DNA from: Deltaproteobacteria bacterium
GTDB lineage: Bacteria; Myxococcota; B64-G9
Assembly (NCBI GenBank): GCA_003647095.1
Contig: QMME01000254.1
Location: 1-6,181, forward strand
Length of the DNA: 6,181 bases
Direction: 5' to 3'
Shown here: positions 1 to 6,181 of the stretch, in pieces
How positions within the stretch are numbered: the first letter of the stretch is position 1
How the letters are laid out: every line of letters starts with the position of its first letter
Translations under genes and position numbers: made by a program
The notes under the pieces: generated by a model
The model's input: the letters and a program-made list of their open reading frames with translations, nothing else
Databases searched by the model: none
Told to the model about the DNA's origin: nothing

Positions 1-449
1 CAGAAACCTCCGTACATGCCCGCCTGCAGCAGCTGCAGCATGGCCATGTAGCCGGGCACCGAGCGGCGCGAGAAGTGATGGGTATCGCCGGCGGGAATAC
101 CCCAGGGCAGCGAGGCCACGGTGGCGATGAAGGAGATCAGCGCCGTGAGCATGACCATGGTGATGCTCAGCCCGTCCACGCCCAGGAAGTACTCGATGTT
201 GAAAGCGCGGATCCACACCGTGTGGTGTACGAACTGCAGGCCGGTATTGTCCGCATCGAACCCCAGCCACAGCACCACCGTAAGCAGCAGCGAGATGGAA
301 GAAGCGGCCACCGCCACCACCCGGGCCAGCTGGTCCAGGGCCGGGCGGGCCATCTTCAGCAGGGGGTTGAGCAGCAGAAACAGGCCGATGAATCCCATGC
401 CGATGGCCGGTACGAAGGTTATCCAGGTAAGGATTGTCGATTCGTTCAT
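1..449 (-). CDS. nuoM: NADH-quinone oxidoreductase subunit M, N-terminal part (runs off the left edge)
   Basis: Only the first 149 codons are in the window; the reading frame is open to base 1. NuoM is one of the antiporter-like, proton-translocating subunits of the complex I membrane arm, normally about 490-530 residues, so roughly 30% is seen. The ATG at 449-447 gives a product beginning MNESTILTWI. Hydrophobic segments lie at about residues 8-27 and 43-62. The FLGVDGLSI stretch at about 88-96 is a hallmark of NuoM/NuoL-type subunits, and a further membrane segment follows at about 97-113. The visible part ends in LQAGMYGGF, just before the helix that normally carries the conserved glutamate and leads into the antiporter core, so the pumping residues cannot be checked. 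It starts 13 bases after nuoL, and gene order supports NuoM over NuoN or a Mrp antiporter subunit. Confidence 0.93.
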   Translation of the reverse strand, partial: MNESTILTWITFVPAIGMGFIGLFLLLNPLLKMARPALDQLARVVAVAASSISLLLTVVLWLGFDADNTGLQFVHHTVWIRAFNIEYFLGVDGLSITMVMLTALISFIATVASLPWGIPAGDTHHFSRRSVPGYMAMLQLLQAGMYGGF

Positions 450-455
450 GAAACG

Positions 456-464
456 CTCTCCCTC
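456..464 (-). promoter_or_regulatory. Shine-Dalgarno sequence for nuoM, overlapping the nuoL stop codon
   Basis: On the minus strand the purine run GAGGGAGAG begins inside the nuoL TGA stop. Its GGGAG core (462-458) lies 8 bases before the nuoM ATG. This supports the ATG at 449 and suggests that ribosomes finishing nuoL can restart on nuoM. Confidence 0.7.
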
Positions 465-2574
465 AGCCGTAGATATCGATGAGAATCCTGCTGATGACCA
501 CTAACACCACCCCGCCCAGGAGCAGTCCTCCCAGGTAGGCCGGCAGCCTTCCCGTCTGGATGCGGCGCAGGCGCGCGCCGGCGGCCCGGATACTGTCGGC
601 CACCAGGTTGACGGCCCCGTCGACCAGGTAGGTGTCGATGGCGCCGTCGATCCAGGCCAGGGCCCGGGTAAAAGTCCCGGCGCCGTTGACCAGCCCGTCG
701 ATGATATGCACGTCGAACCAGGCGTTCATTCGGCTCAGGCCCAGGAAGCCGCGAACCGCCGTGGCCTGGTAGATTTCGTCGACGTAGTACTTGTTGTAGA
801 CGACCCGGTGCAGGCGGGGGAAGGCTTGACGCAACCTGTCCGGCAGCGGGTTCTTCCGCCCCCGGTACAGCCACCAGGCGATACCCAGGCCCAGGAACGC
901 CACCCCCAGCGAGGCCAGCATCAGGCCCCACTCGGTGCCGTGCCCGTGCCCGGCCCGGGGCAGCTCCTCGGCGGCGGCGAACACCGGGGCCAGGAAGTGC
1001 TCCAGCGCCGGCGGCGCGTGCATCCACAGGTGCGGCAGGCCCACGAAGGCCAGCATCACCGCGCCGATGGCCAGCATCACCAGCACCCCGGTCACCACCG
1101 GGCGTTGCTCCTCGGGCTCGTGCCCGTGCACCTTGACCGTCTCGCCGGTGAAGGTCATGAAGTAGGAGCGGAACATGTAGAACGAGGTCAGCCCGGCGGC
1201 CACGAAGCCCAGCAACCAGGGCACCCAGCCGGGCACCAGCAGGGCGGCGCTGTCGAAGGCGCGCCAGAGGATCTCGTCCTTGGAAAAGAACCCGGAAGCG
1301 ATGGGAAAACCGGCGATGGCCACGCAGGCCACCCAGTAGGTCCAGCGGGTGAGCGGCATCACCCGGCCCAGGCCTCCCATCTTGCGCATGTCCTGTTCGT
1401 GGTGCATGGACAGGATCACCGAGCCGGCTCCCAGAAACAGGCAGGCCTTGAAAAAGTCGTGGGTCAGCAGGTGGTAGGAACCGGCCCAGAAGGCGCCCAC
1501 GCCCACGCCGATGAACATGTAGCCGAGCTGGCTGACCGTGGAGTAGGCCAGCACCTTCTTGATGTCGTACTGCAGGCAGCCGATGGTGGCGGCGAACAGG
1601 GCCGTGGCCGCGCCGGTGAGCGCCACCACCGTCATGGCCGCGGGGCTGAGCACGTACAGGAAGTTCATGCGCGCCACCATGTAGACGCCGGCGGTGACCA
1701 TGGTGGCGGCGTGGATGAGCGCGCTCACCGGGGTGGGGCCGGCCATGGCATCGGGCAGCCACACGTACAGCGGAATCTGGGCGCTCTTGCCGGTGGCGCC
1801 CACGAAGAAGAAGATACCCACCAGGGTGGCCAGGGGCACGCCCCAGAGCAGCTTGTCGGCCAGCGGGGCCACCAGTGCCGGCAGCTCGCGGAAGGCCAGG
1901 CTGGCCTGCCCGCCCAGGTGGTAGCCGCCCTCGCCCCAGTTGCCGCCCAGGCCCCAGAAGAGGATGAAAAACCCCACCAGGAAGCCGAAGTCGCCGATGC
2001 GGTTGACCACGAAGGCCTTCATGCCCGCCCGGGCGTTGTTGAGATCCCGGTACCAGAAGCCGATGAGCAGGTACGAGCACAGGCCCACGCCTTCCCAGCC
2101 GACGAACATCAGCAGCAGGTTGTCGCCCAGCACCAGGGTGAGCATGGCGAACATGAACAGGTTCAGGTAGGTGAAGAAGCGGAAGTAGCTCTCGTCGCCG
2201 TGCATGTAGCCGATGGAGTAGACGTGGATGAGGCTGCCCACGAAGGTGACGATCAGCGCCATCATGGCCGACAGCGCATCCATGCCGAAGGCCAGCTCGA
2301 CGTGGAACTGGCCCACCGCCACCCAGGTCCACAGGCGGTCGAGCAGCAACGCCCCCTCGGGAAGCGAGCGCAGCTTGAAAAACGCCACCACCGCCACCAG
2401 GAACGACAGCCAGGGCAGGCCCACGGCGATGGTATGCACAGCCTTCTCGCCGAAGCGCTTCTGCAGCCAGTGGCCCGCCAGGCCGTTGCTGACCGCTCCC
2501 AGCAGCGGGAGGAAGGGTATCAGCCACAGCAGGTTGAAGCTCTCGATCACCTGGGAAGTTTCGTGCCCGTGCAT
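463..2574 (-). CDS. nuoL: NADH-quinone oxidoreductase subunit L (antiporter-like proton pump)
   Basis: This 703-residue membrane protein is the distal antiporter-like subunit of complex I, which couples electron transfer to proton movement. Conserved motifs are intact. GWEGVGLCSYLLIGFW carries the TM5-type glutamate at E161, NRIGD lies at 191-195, and GKSAQ carries the TM7 lysine at K263. The signature LPDAMAGPTPVSALIHAATM at 273-292 includes H288. DIKKVLAYSTVSQLGYM lies at about 337-353, and FFSKDEIL (429-436) carries the TM12-type lysine K432. These correspond to E. coli E144, K229 and K399. The C-terminal part has NKYYVDEIY at 594-602, then a predicted amphipathic stretch and a last membrane segment at about 680-698, fitting the lateral helix and its anchor. 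It is about 90 residues longer than E. coli NuoL (613). The start follows AAGGGA by 7 bases, 4 bases after nuoK. Confidence 0.97.
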   Translation of the reverse strand: MHGHETSQVIESFNLLWLIPFLPLLGAVSNGLAGHWLQKRFGEKAVHTIAVGLPWLSFLVAVVAFFKLRSLPEGALLLDRLWTWVAVGQFHVELAFGMDALSAMMALIVTFVGSLIHVYSIGYMHGDESYFRFFTYLNLFMFAMLTLVLGDNLLLMFVGWEGVGLCSYLLIGFWYRDLNNARAGMKAFVVNRIGDFGFLVGFFILFWGLGGNWGEGGYHLGGQASLAFRELPALVAPLADKLLWGVPLATLVGIFFFVGATGKSAQIPLYVWLPDAMAGPTPVSALIHAATMVTAGVYMVARMNFLYVLSPAAMTVVALTGAATALFAATIGCLQYDIKKVLAYSTVSQLGYMFIGVGVGAFWAGSYHLLTHDFFKACLFLGAGSVILSMHHEQDMRKMGGLGRVMPLTRWTYWVACVAIAGFPIASGFFSKDEILWRAFDSAALLVPGWVPWLLGFVAAGLTSFYMFRSYFMTFTGETVKVHGHEPEEQRPVVTGVLVMLAIGAVMLAFVGLPHLWMHAPPALEHFLAPVFAAAEELPRAGHGHGTEWGLMLASLGVAFLGLGIAWWLYRGRKNPLPDRLRQAFPRLHRVVYNKYYVDEIYQATAVRGFLGLSRMNAWFDVHIIDGLVNGAGTFTRALAWIDGAIDTYLVDGAVNLVADSIRAAGARLRRIQTGRLPAYLGGLLLGGVVLVVISRILIDIYG

Positions 2575-2578
2575 GGCT

Positions 2579-2890
2579 TCATCCCTTGAGCGAGTCGATT
2601 TGGTCGACGTCCAGGGTTCTCACCTGGCGCCGGAAGGCGAGGATCAAGGCCAGGGCCACGGCGGCCTCGGCGGCGGCCAACACGATGACGAACAGCACCA
2701 GCAGCGAACCGCCGGCCAGGTCGCCCTGGTGGCGGGCGAAGGCGATGAAGTTCAACCCGGCGGCGTTGAGCATCAACTCGATGCCGATGAGCACCGCCAC
2801 GGCGTTGCGCCTGGTGAGCACACAGAGGATGCCCAGGCAGAACAGCAGGGCCCCCACCACCAGGAAGTGCTGAAGTCCCACCTGTATCAT
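2579..2890 (-). CDS. nuoK: NADH-quinone oxidoreductase subunit K
   Basis: This 103-residue, three-helix membrane subunit (MrpC-like) matches the usual length of about 100. Membrane segments lie at about residues 4-24, 29-52 and 62-86. Both glutamates important for proton transfer in the family are present: E38 in the IGIELMLNA motif and E75 in the AAAEAAVALA motif, equivalent to E36 and E72 of E. coli. The C-terminus ends in a short polar segment finishing SLKG, as in many homologues. The start codon overlaps the end of nuoJ in an ATGA arrangement (4 bases), and GGAGG lies 7 bases upstream (2902-2898), inside nuoJ. In the complex it packs between NuoJ and the antiporter subunit NuoN. No unusual substitutions were noticed. 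Confidence 0.97.
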   Translation of the reverse strand: MIQVGLQHFLVVGALLFCLGILCVLTRRNAVAVLIGIELMLNAAGLNFIAFARHQGDLAGGSLLVLFVIVLAAAEAAVALALILAFRRQVRTLDVDQIDSLKG

Positions 2891-3414
2891 CGTTGCACCT
2901 CCCCGTCCTGCCCGCCCCGGCGCAAGCGGGCCACCACCACCGCCCCGATGACCACTCCCAGCAGCACCACCGATACCGCCTCGAAGGGCAACAGCATGTT
3001 ACCCAGCAGGCTCCGGCCGATGGTGGCCGTGCCCGGTCCGGCCACGTCGAGTTCCCGCTGCAGCCAGGGTGCCTCCAGCGCCAGCGGCAGCAGGATGATG
3101 CCCGTGGCCACGGCCGCCAGCAGCCCCCAGCTCCAGCCGGCGGCGGGGCTGGACAACCGGGCCGACTCGATGTTGGCCGTCAGCATGACCGCGAACAGCA
3201 GCAACACCAGGATGCCGCCCACGTAGACCAGCACCTGTACCACGGCCACGAAGTCCGCCGAGAGCATGCCGTAGAGGATGGCCATGCCGAAGAAGGTACC
3301 CAGCAGGGAAAACACCGCCCTGACGATGTTGCGGGTGAACACCGCGTAGGCCGCCGTGGTCAGGGTGGCCACGGCGACGGCGTAAAAGAGCAGATCGGCC
3401 AGTGATAGTTTCAC
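2887..3414 (-). CDS. nuoJ: NADH-quinone oxidoreductase subunit J (GTG start)
   Basis: This 175-residue membrane subunit of complex I has five predicted membrane segments, at about residues 6-26, 30-50, 55-78, 93-113 and 142-162. The third contains VVQVLVYVGGILVLLLF, the conserved segment that forms a pi-bulge and is thought to take part in coupling quinone reduction to proton pumping. The last begins with the conserved LLPFEAVSVVLL (E145). The length fits the family (E. coli 184). The start is GTG at 3414-3412, overlapping the nuoI TGA by four bases (GTGA). GGAGG six bases upstream supports it, and no in-frame ATG lies near the conserved N-terminus; the first internal Met, at residue 44, would remove the first membrane segment. 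A longer reading in this frame, back to 3861, would merely shadow nuoI. Confidence 0.96.
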   Translation of the reverse strand: MKLSLADLLFYAVAVATLTTAAYAVFTRNIVRAVFSLLGTFFGMAILYGMLSADFVAVVQVLVYVGGILVLLLFAVMLTANIESARLSSPAAGWSWGLLAAVATGIILLPLALEAPWLQRELDVAGPGTATIGRSLLGNMLLPFEAVSVVLLGVVIGAVVVARLRRGGQDGEVQR

Positions 3415-4070
3415 TTGGACCCTCCGTCGTCTTTTTTGTCGCTGGATTCCTTTGCCGCGCCTTCGCCCGCGGCCGGTGCCGGCTGTTCGCTGGCGGGCTT
3501 TGCCGGCGGGGCCGGCAGGGCCACCTTCACCGGGGGCCGGTAGGGCTCGTCCGGCTGTCCCAGCAGCGGCCGCACGATGGCTCCCCGCGGGGCGGTCTTC
3601 ACCTCCGCGCCTTTCTTGGGAGGCTTGGCCGTGGGACGGGCCCGGTCGGCGAAGTGCAGCACCAGGCGCCGGGCGTCGGTGACCGAGCCCTCGAACTCGT
3701 GAGAATGGCGGATGGCGCCCGAGGGACAGGCCTCCGCGCACAGGCCGCAGAACATGCACTTGCCGATGTCGATGTCGAAGCGGGTGATGAAGCGCTGCTT
3801 GGTCTCCTCCTGCTTTTCCACGGTGATGTCGATGCAGTCGATGGGGCACTGCTTGGCGCACATGCTGCAGCCGGTGCAGATGTCGAGATCGACTTCCAGG
3901 ATGCCGCGACTGCGTTCCGGCAGCGTCTGGCTCAACGGCCGGGGAAGGCGATCGGGATACTGGATGGTGATGGGCTTGCGGAACAGGTAGGAGAAGGTCA
4001 CCGCCAGGCCGTCTCCCAGGGTGGTGATGGTGCGACCGATGGCCGAGAAATAGCGGCTGACAGCACCCAT
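3411..4070 (-). CDS. nuoI: NADH-quinone oxidoreductase subunit I, 2x[4Fe-4S] ferredoxin-like, with long Pro/Ala/Lys-rich tail
   Basis: This 219-residue iron-sulfur subunit carries clusters N6a and N6b, which pass electrons from the peripheral arm toward cluster N2 and quinone. The N-terminus has an amphipathic stretch (about 1-30), then the typical ITIQYPD-like segment. Two ferredoxin motifs are complete: CTGCSMCAKQCP with C65, C68, C71 and C75, and CMFCGLCAEACP with C105, C108, C111 and C115. An extra cysteine, C79, follows the first motif. The conserved ferredoxin core ends at about 140. Residues about 143-219 form a low-complexity tail rich in Pro, Ala, Lys and Glu, ending KKDDGGSK. E. coli NuoI is 180 residues, and this tail has no motif I recognise. 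The gene starts 2 bases after nuoH. A GTG at 4076 is in frame but lies only one base from the Shine-Dalgarno, so the ATG at 4070 is preferred. Confidence 0.96.
   Translation of the reverse strand: MGAVSRYFSAIGRTITTLGDGLAVTFSYLFRKPITIQYPDRLPRPLSQTLPERSRGILEVDLDICTGCSMCAKQCPIDCIDITVEKQEETKQRFITRFDIDIGKCMFCGLCAEACPSGAIRHSHEFEGSVTDARRLVLHFADRARPTAKPPKKGAEVKTAPRGAIVRPLLGQPDEPYRPPVKVALPAPPAKPASEQPAPAAGEGAAKESSDKKDDGGSK
3421..3425 (-). promoter_or_regulatory. Shine-Dalgarno sequence fixing the GTG start of nuoJ
   Basis: GGAGG on the minus strand lies six bases before the GTG at 3414. It is within the last codons of nuoI, where it encodes the Gly-Gly of the terminal GGSK. It is the main evidence that nuoJ uses GTG. 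Confidence 0.75.
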
Positions 4071-4072
4071 GA

Positions 4073-5374
4073 TCACGCCTCCTTGGCCGCCTGGCGCCGG
4101 TGGGCGCCCCAGGCCCGGTGTTGCCAGCGGGGCTCGAAGGGCCCCCGGCGGCCCCGGGCCAGCAGGTCCAGATCCAGCCGCTCGCCGGAGCGGCGCAGGT
4201 GGTAGCCTACCCGCCAGAAGAACAGCGCCAGCACCAGCAGGCCGAAAGCGGCAGTGGCCCAGTGGACGACGTTGTCGGCCAGCGAACCGGCCGGCACCAG
4301 CAGCAGGTAGGCGGCATTGCCCAGCAGGCAGGCGAAGCCGATGGGGATCAGGTAGCGGTAGCACAGGCCCATGAGCTGATCCACGCGCAGGCGCGGGAAG
4401 GTCCAGCGGATCCACACCACCACGAAGCAGCCGACGCCCGCCTTGGCCACGAACACCGCCAGGCCCAGCAGCTGCAGCCACGGCGAGGACTGCATTTCGG
4501 CGGGGGTCAACCCGGGCACCTGCCAGCCGCCGAAGAATAGCGTGGTGGCCACGGCGCTCATCAGGTAGACGTTGGCGAACTCGGCCAGGAAGAAGCCGGC
4601 GAAGCGCATGCCGCTGTACTCGGTGTTGAAACCGGCCACCAGCTCGCTCTCGGCCTCGGGCAGGTCGAAGGGAGTGCGGTTGCCCTCGGCCACGGCGGCG
4701 GTGAAATAGACGAAGAAGGCCACCAGGGCGAAGGGATTGTGGAAGATGTACCACTGCCAGGGCCAGCCGCCCTGGGAACGAATGATGCCGGGGGCCATCT
4801 CCGTGCCGTTCATCTGCAGGGTGCCGGCCAGCAGCACCACCGACAGCACGCCCAGCGCCGCCGGCACCTCGTAGGAGACGATCTGGGCCGCCGAGCGGAT
4901 GCCGCCCAGCAGGCTCCACTTGTTGTTCGAGGCCCAGCCCGACATGAGGATGCCCACCGCGCTGAGCGAGGTCACCGCCAGGATGTAGAGGATGCCCACG
5001 TTCAAATCGGCGGCGATGAGCGCCTGGCCGAAGGGCACGGCGGCGAAGGCCCCGAAGACGCCCACCATCAACAGGTAGGGGGCCAGGCGGTACAGCGGCC
5101 GATCGGCGCACTCGGGGATGAGGTCTTCTTTCATGAACAGCTTCAGGCCGTCGGCCAGCCACTGCAGGATGCCGATGGGACCCACCCGGTTGGGGCCGAT
5201 GCGGCTCTGCACCCGGCCGGCCACGCGCCTTTCCACCCACACCAGCACCCCGGCGATGGTCAGCGCCACCATGAACACCGCCGCCGCTACCACCAGCACG
5301 GCCAGGGCGAAGAGGATGTCCCGGCCCCAGGGGCCGAGGGAGAGCTGTTCGATGGCTTGGTAGATACTGTGCAT
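4073..5374 (-). CDS. nuoH: NADH-quinone oxidoreductase subunit H, with C-terminal extension
   Basis: This 433-residue membrane subunit forms much of the quinone tunnel and links the peripheral arm to the membrane arm. Family signatures are intact: WVERRVAGRVQSRIGPNRVGP at 46-66, ADGLKLFMKED at 74-84, SYEVP with E169, and AEGNRTPFDLPEAESELVAG at 229-248, the acidic loop facing the quinone site. This continues into FNTEYSGM at 249-256. The eight usual membrane segments lie at about 20-45, 97-118, 126-147, 167-188, 213-230, 262-284, 300-322 and 338-360. Beyond them is a ninth hydrophobic segment (about 369-393), then an Arg-rich tail of about 40 residues. E. coli NuoH is 325 residues; longer homologues exist. 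The ATG is 3 bases after nuoD. No good Shine-Dalgarno precedes it (only CGGA at 5389-5386), so it may rely on ribosomes arriving from nuoD. Confidence 0.96.
   Translation of the reverse strand: MHSIYQAIEQLSLGPWGRDILFALAVLVVAAAVFMVALTIAGVLVWVERRVAGRVQSRIGPNRVGPIGILQWLADGLKLFMKEDLIPECADRPLYRLAPYLLMVGVFGAFAAVPFGQALIAADLNVGILYILAVTSLSAVGILMSGWASNNKWSLLGGIRSAAQIVSYEVPAALGVLSVVLLAGTLQMNGTEMAPGIIRSQGGWPWQWYIFHNPFALVAFFVYFTAAVAEGNRTPFDLPEAESELVAGFNTEYSGMRFAGFFLAEFANVYLMSAVATTLFFGGWQVPGLTPAEMQSSPWLQLLGLAVFVAKAGVGCFVVVWIRWTFPRLRVDQLMGLCYRYLIPIGFACLLGNAAYLLLVPAGSLADNVVHWATAAFGLLVLALFFWRVGYHLRRSGERLDLDLLARGRRGPFEPRWQHRAWGAHRRQAAKEA
4078..4084 (-). promoter_or_regulatory. Shine-Dalgarno sequence for nuoI within the nuoH C-terminal codons
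   Basis: AAGGAGG on the minus strand lies seven bases before the nuoI ATG at 4070. It also encodes most of the last residues (KEA) of NuoH. The spacing favours this ATG over the in-frame GTG two codons earlier and suggests coupled translation of nuoH and nuoI. Confidence 0.8.
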
Positions 5375-5377
5375 GGC

Positions 5378-6181
5378 TCAGCGATCCGTTTCCGGGGCGA
5401 TGACGTCGAGGGTGGCGATGACCGCCACCAGGTCGGCAATCATCAGGCCCGGGCTGATGTGTTCGATGATGCTCATGGCGGAAAAGGAACTGGTGCGCCA
5501 CTTGACGCGGTAGGGCTTGGGCCCGCCGTCGGAGACGACGTAGCAGCCAATCTCGCCGCGGGCACCCTCCACCGCCGCGTAGCACTCGGCCGCCGGCGGC
5601 TTGATCAGCTTGGGCACCTTGGCCTTGATGTCCCCGGCGGGCAGCTTCTGCAGGCACTGGCGCAGGATGCGGCAGCTCTGGCGTACTTCTTCCACTCGCA
5701 CCAGGAAGCGCTGGTAGCAGTCACCGGCGATACTCTGGGCGTCACCCTGGCCGTCGCGGCCCAGCGGCACCGAGAACTCCACCTGGGGATAGGCCGAGTA
5801 GGGCAGGTCCCGGCGCACGTCCCAGTCGACCCCGCTGGCGCGCAGGTTGGGCCCCACCAGGCCCCAGGCCACGGCGTCCTCGGCGCAGATAACCGCCACC
5901 GGGGCCATGCGCCGCACCAGGATCTCGTTGCCGACGATGAGCGCCCGGAACTCCTCTATCAGCGGTTCGAAGTGATCCAGGAATTTTTCCAGGTGCCGGA
6001 GCCAGTCGTCGTCGACATCGTGGGCCACGCCGCCGATGCGCATGTAGTTGTGAGTGACGCGGTTGCCGCACAGGGACTCGATGAGATCGTTGATGGTCTC
6101 GCGTTCGCGCAGCAGGTAGACGAAGGGCGTGAATGCCCCCAGGTCCATGGTGATGCAGCCCAGGGTGATGAAGTGGTTGGC
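5378..6181 (-). CDS. nuoD: NADH-quinone oxidoreductase subunit D, C-terminal part (5' end off the right edge)
   Basis: The last 267 codons are present, and the frame stays open to base 6181, beginning ANHFITLGCITMDLGAFTPF. The Met at 6148 lies inside this conserved segment and is not the start. NuoD is the 49-kDa subunit, derived from the large subunit of [NiFe] hydrogenases, which together with NuoB and NuoH forms the quinone-reduction site. Full proteins are about 380-420 residues, so about 115-150 N-terminal residues are missing, including the region of the quinone-contacting His and Tyr. Visible signatures include MRIGGVAHDV, GPNLRASGVDWDVRRD, DLPYSAYPQVEF, GARGEIGCYVVSDGG, the PYRVKWR segment, SFSAM, and the C-terminus IATLDVIAPETDR. 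The cysteines that bind nickel in hydrogenases are absent at the C-terminus, as expected for NuoD. Whether it is fused to NuoC cannot be seen. The stop is followed 3 bases later by nuoH, with no nuoE, nuoF or nuoG between. Confidence 0.96.
   Translation of the reverse strand, partial: ANHFITLGCITMDLGAFTPFVYLLRERETINDLIESLCGNRVTHNYMRIGGVAHDVDDDWLRHLEKFLDHFEPLIEEFRALIVGNEILVRRMAPVAVICAEDAVAWGLVGPNLRASGVDWDVRRDLPYSAYPQVEFSVPLGRDGQGDAQSIAGDCYQRFLVRVEEVRQSCRILRQCLQKLPAGDIKAKVPKLIKPPAAECYAAVEGARGEIGCYVVSDGGPKPYRVKWRTSSFSAMSIIEHISPGLMIADLVAVIATLDVIAPETDR

Noticed and set aside
446..2527. A 693-codon minus-strand open frame in another frame of nuoL.
   Set aside because: It is a frame-shifted shadow of nuoL, Arg/Gly/Pro/His-rich and without family motifs. 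The frame at 463-2574 is clearly the real one.
541..2574. Three HGH-containing spots in NuoL (residues 2-4, 483-485 and 543-545), considered as a possible metal site.
   Set aside because: They sit at the N-terminus and in variable loops where His-rich patches are common in NuoL. They do not form an obvious conserved ligand set.
463..2574. Possibility that nuoL and nuoM belong to an Mrp antiporter or a group 4 hydrogenase operon.
   Set aside because: The neighbours nuoD, H, I, J and K in standard order, and the absence of the C-terminal nickel-binding cysteine motif in NuoD, identify complex I.
706..2589. A 627-codon open frame on the plus strand, opposite nuoL.
   Set aside because: It is the mirror of the GC-rich nuoL codons. 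Its translation is rich in Gly, His, Gln, Arg and Ala with no recognisable domain, while the opposite strand has every NuoL motif.
2228..3226. A 332-codon plus-strand open frame, plus several shorter plus-strand ones (75-482, 121-504, 2893-3405, 3402-4205, 4100-4540).
   Set aside because: All lie opposite well-supported complex I genes, have low-complexity composition and show no domain or convincing start. They are by-products of high GC.
3415..3861. Extension of the nuoJ frame upstream to 3861.
   Set aside because: It overlaps the nuoI cysteine motifs in a different frame and reads as Arg/His/Gly-rich noise. The GTG at 3414 with GGAGG upstream is the right start.
4073..5657. Extension of the nuoI frame upstream to 5657, giving a 748-residue product that could look like a fusion.
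   Set aside because: The upstream part is an out-of-frame reading of nuoH and the nuoD 3' end. The real NuoI begins at the ATG at 4070, with AAGGAGG seven bases before it.

Overview
The window is a contiguous block of a bacterial respiratory complex I operon (proton-pumping NADH:quinone oxidoreductase or a close relative), entirely on the minus strand. In transcription order, from the right edge to the left, it reads nuoD (5' end off the window), nuoH, nuoI, nuoJ, nuoK, nuoL and nuoM (3' end off the window). Every gene is intact where visible, with no frameshifts, insertion elements, RNA genes, CRISPR repeats or intergenic gaps longer than 13 bases. No promoter or terminator is expected or seen, because both ends of the operon lie outside.

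The DNA is GC-rich, roughly two thirds by eye, with strong third-position G/C. As a result the opposite strand and the other frames carry long spurious open frames. The protein families point to a bacterium, most plausibly a high-GC member of the Proteobacteria or Desulfobacterota/Desulfuromonadota type. The sequence alone does not fix the lineage.

The genes fall into two functional groups. NuoD and NuoI belong to the peripheral connecting arm: NuoI carries clusters N6a and N6b, and NuoD helps form the quinone pocket. NuoH joins that arm to the membrane. NuoJ and NuoK lie next to it in the membrane, and NuoL and NuoM are antiporter-like proton-pumping subunits. Genes are spaced from -4 to +13 bases, and most have a good Shine-Dalgarno sequence lying in the end of the previous gene, so translational coupling is likely.

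The most notable point is what is missing. nuoD is followed directly by nuoH, so nuoE, nuoF and nuoG (the NADH-oxidising module) are not in their usual place. This is the layout of the 11-subunit complex I type, whose electron donor is often not NADH. NuoI also has a proline/alanine/lysine-rich C-terminal tail, and NuoH has an extra C-terminal hydrophobic segment plus a basic tail. These are variations on a known complex, not evidence of a new system.
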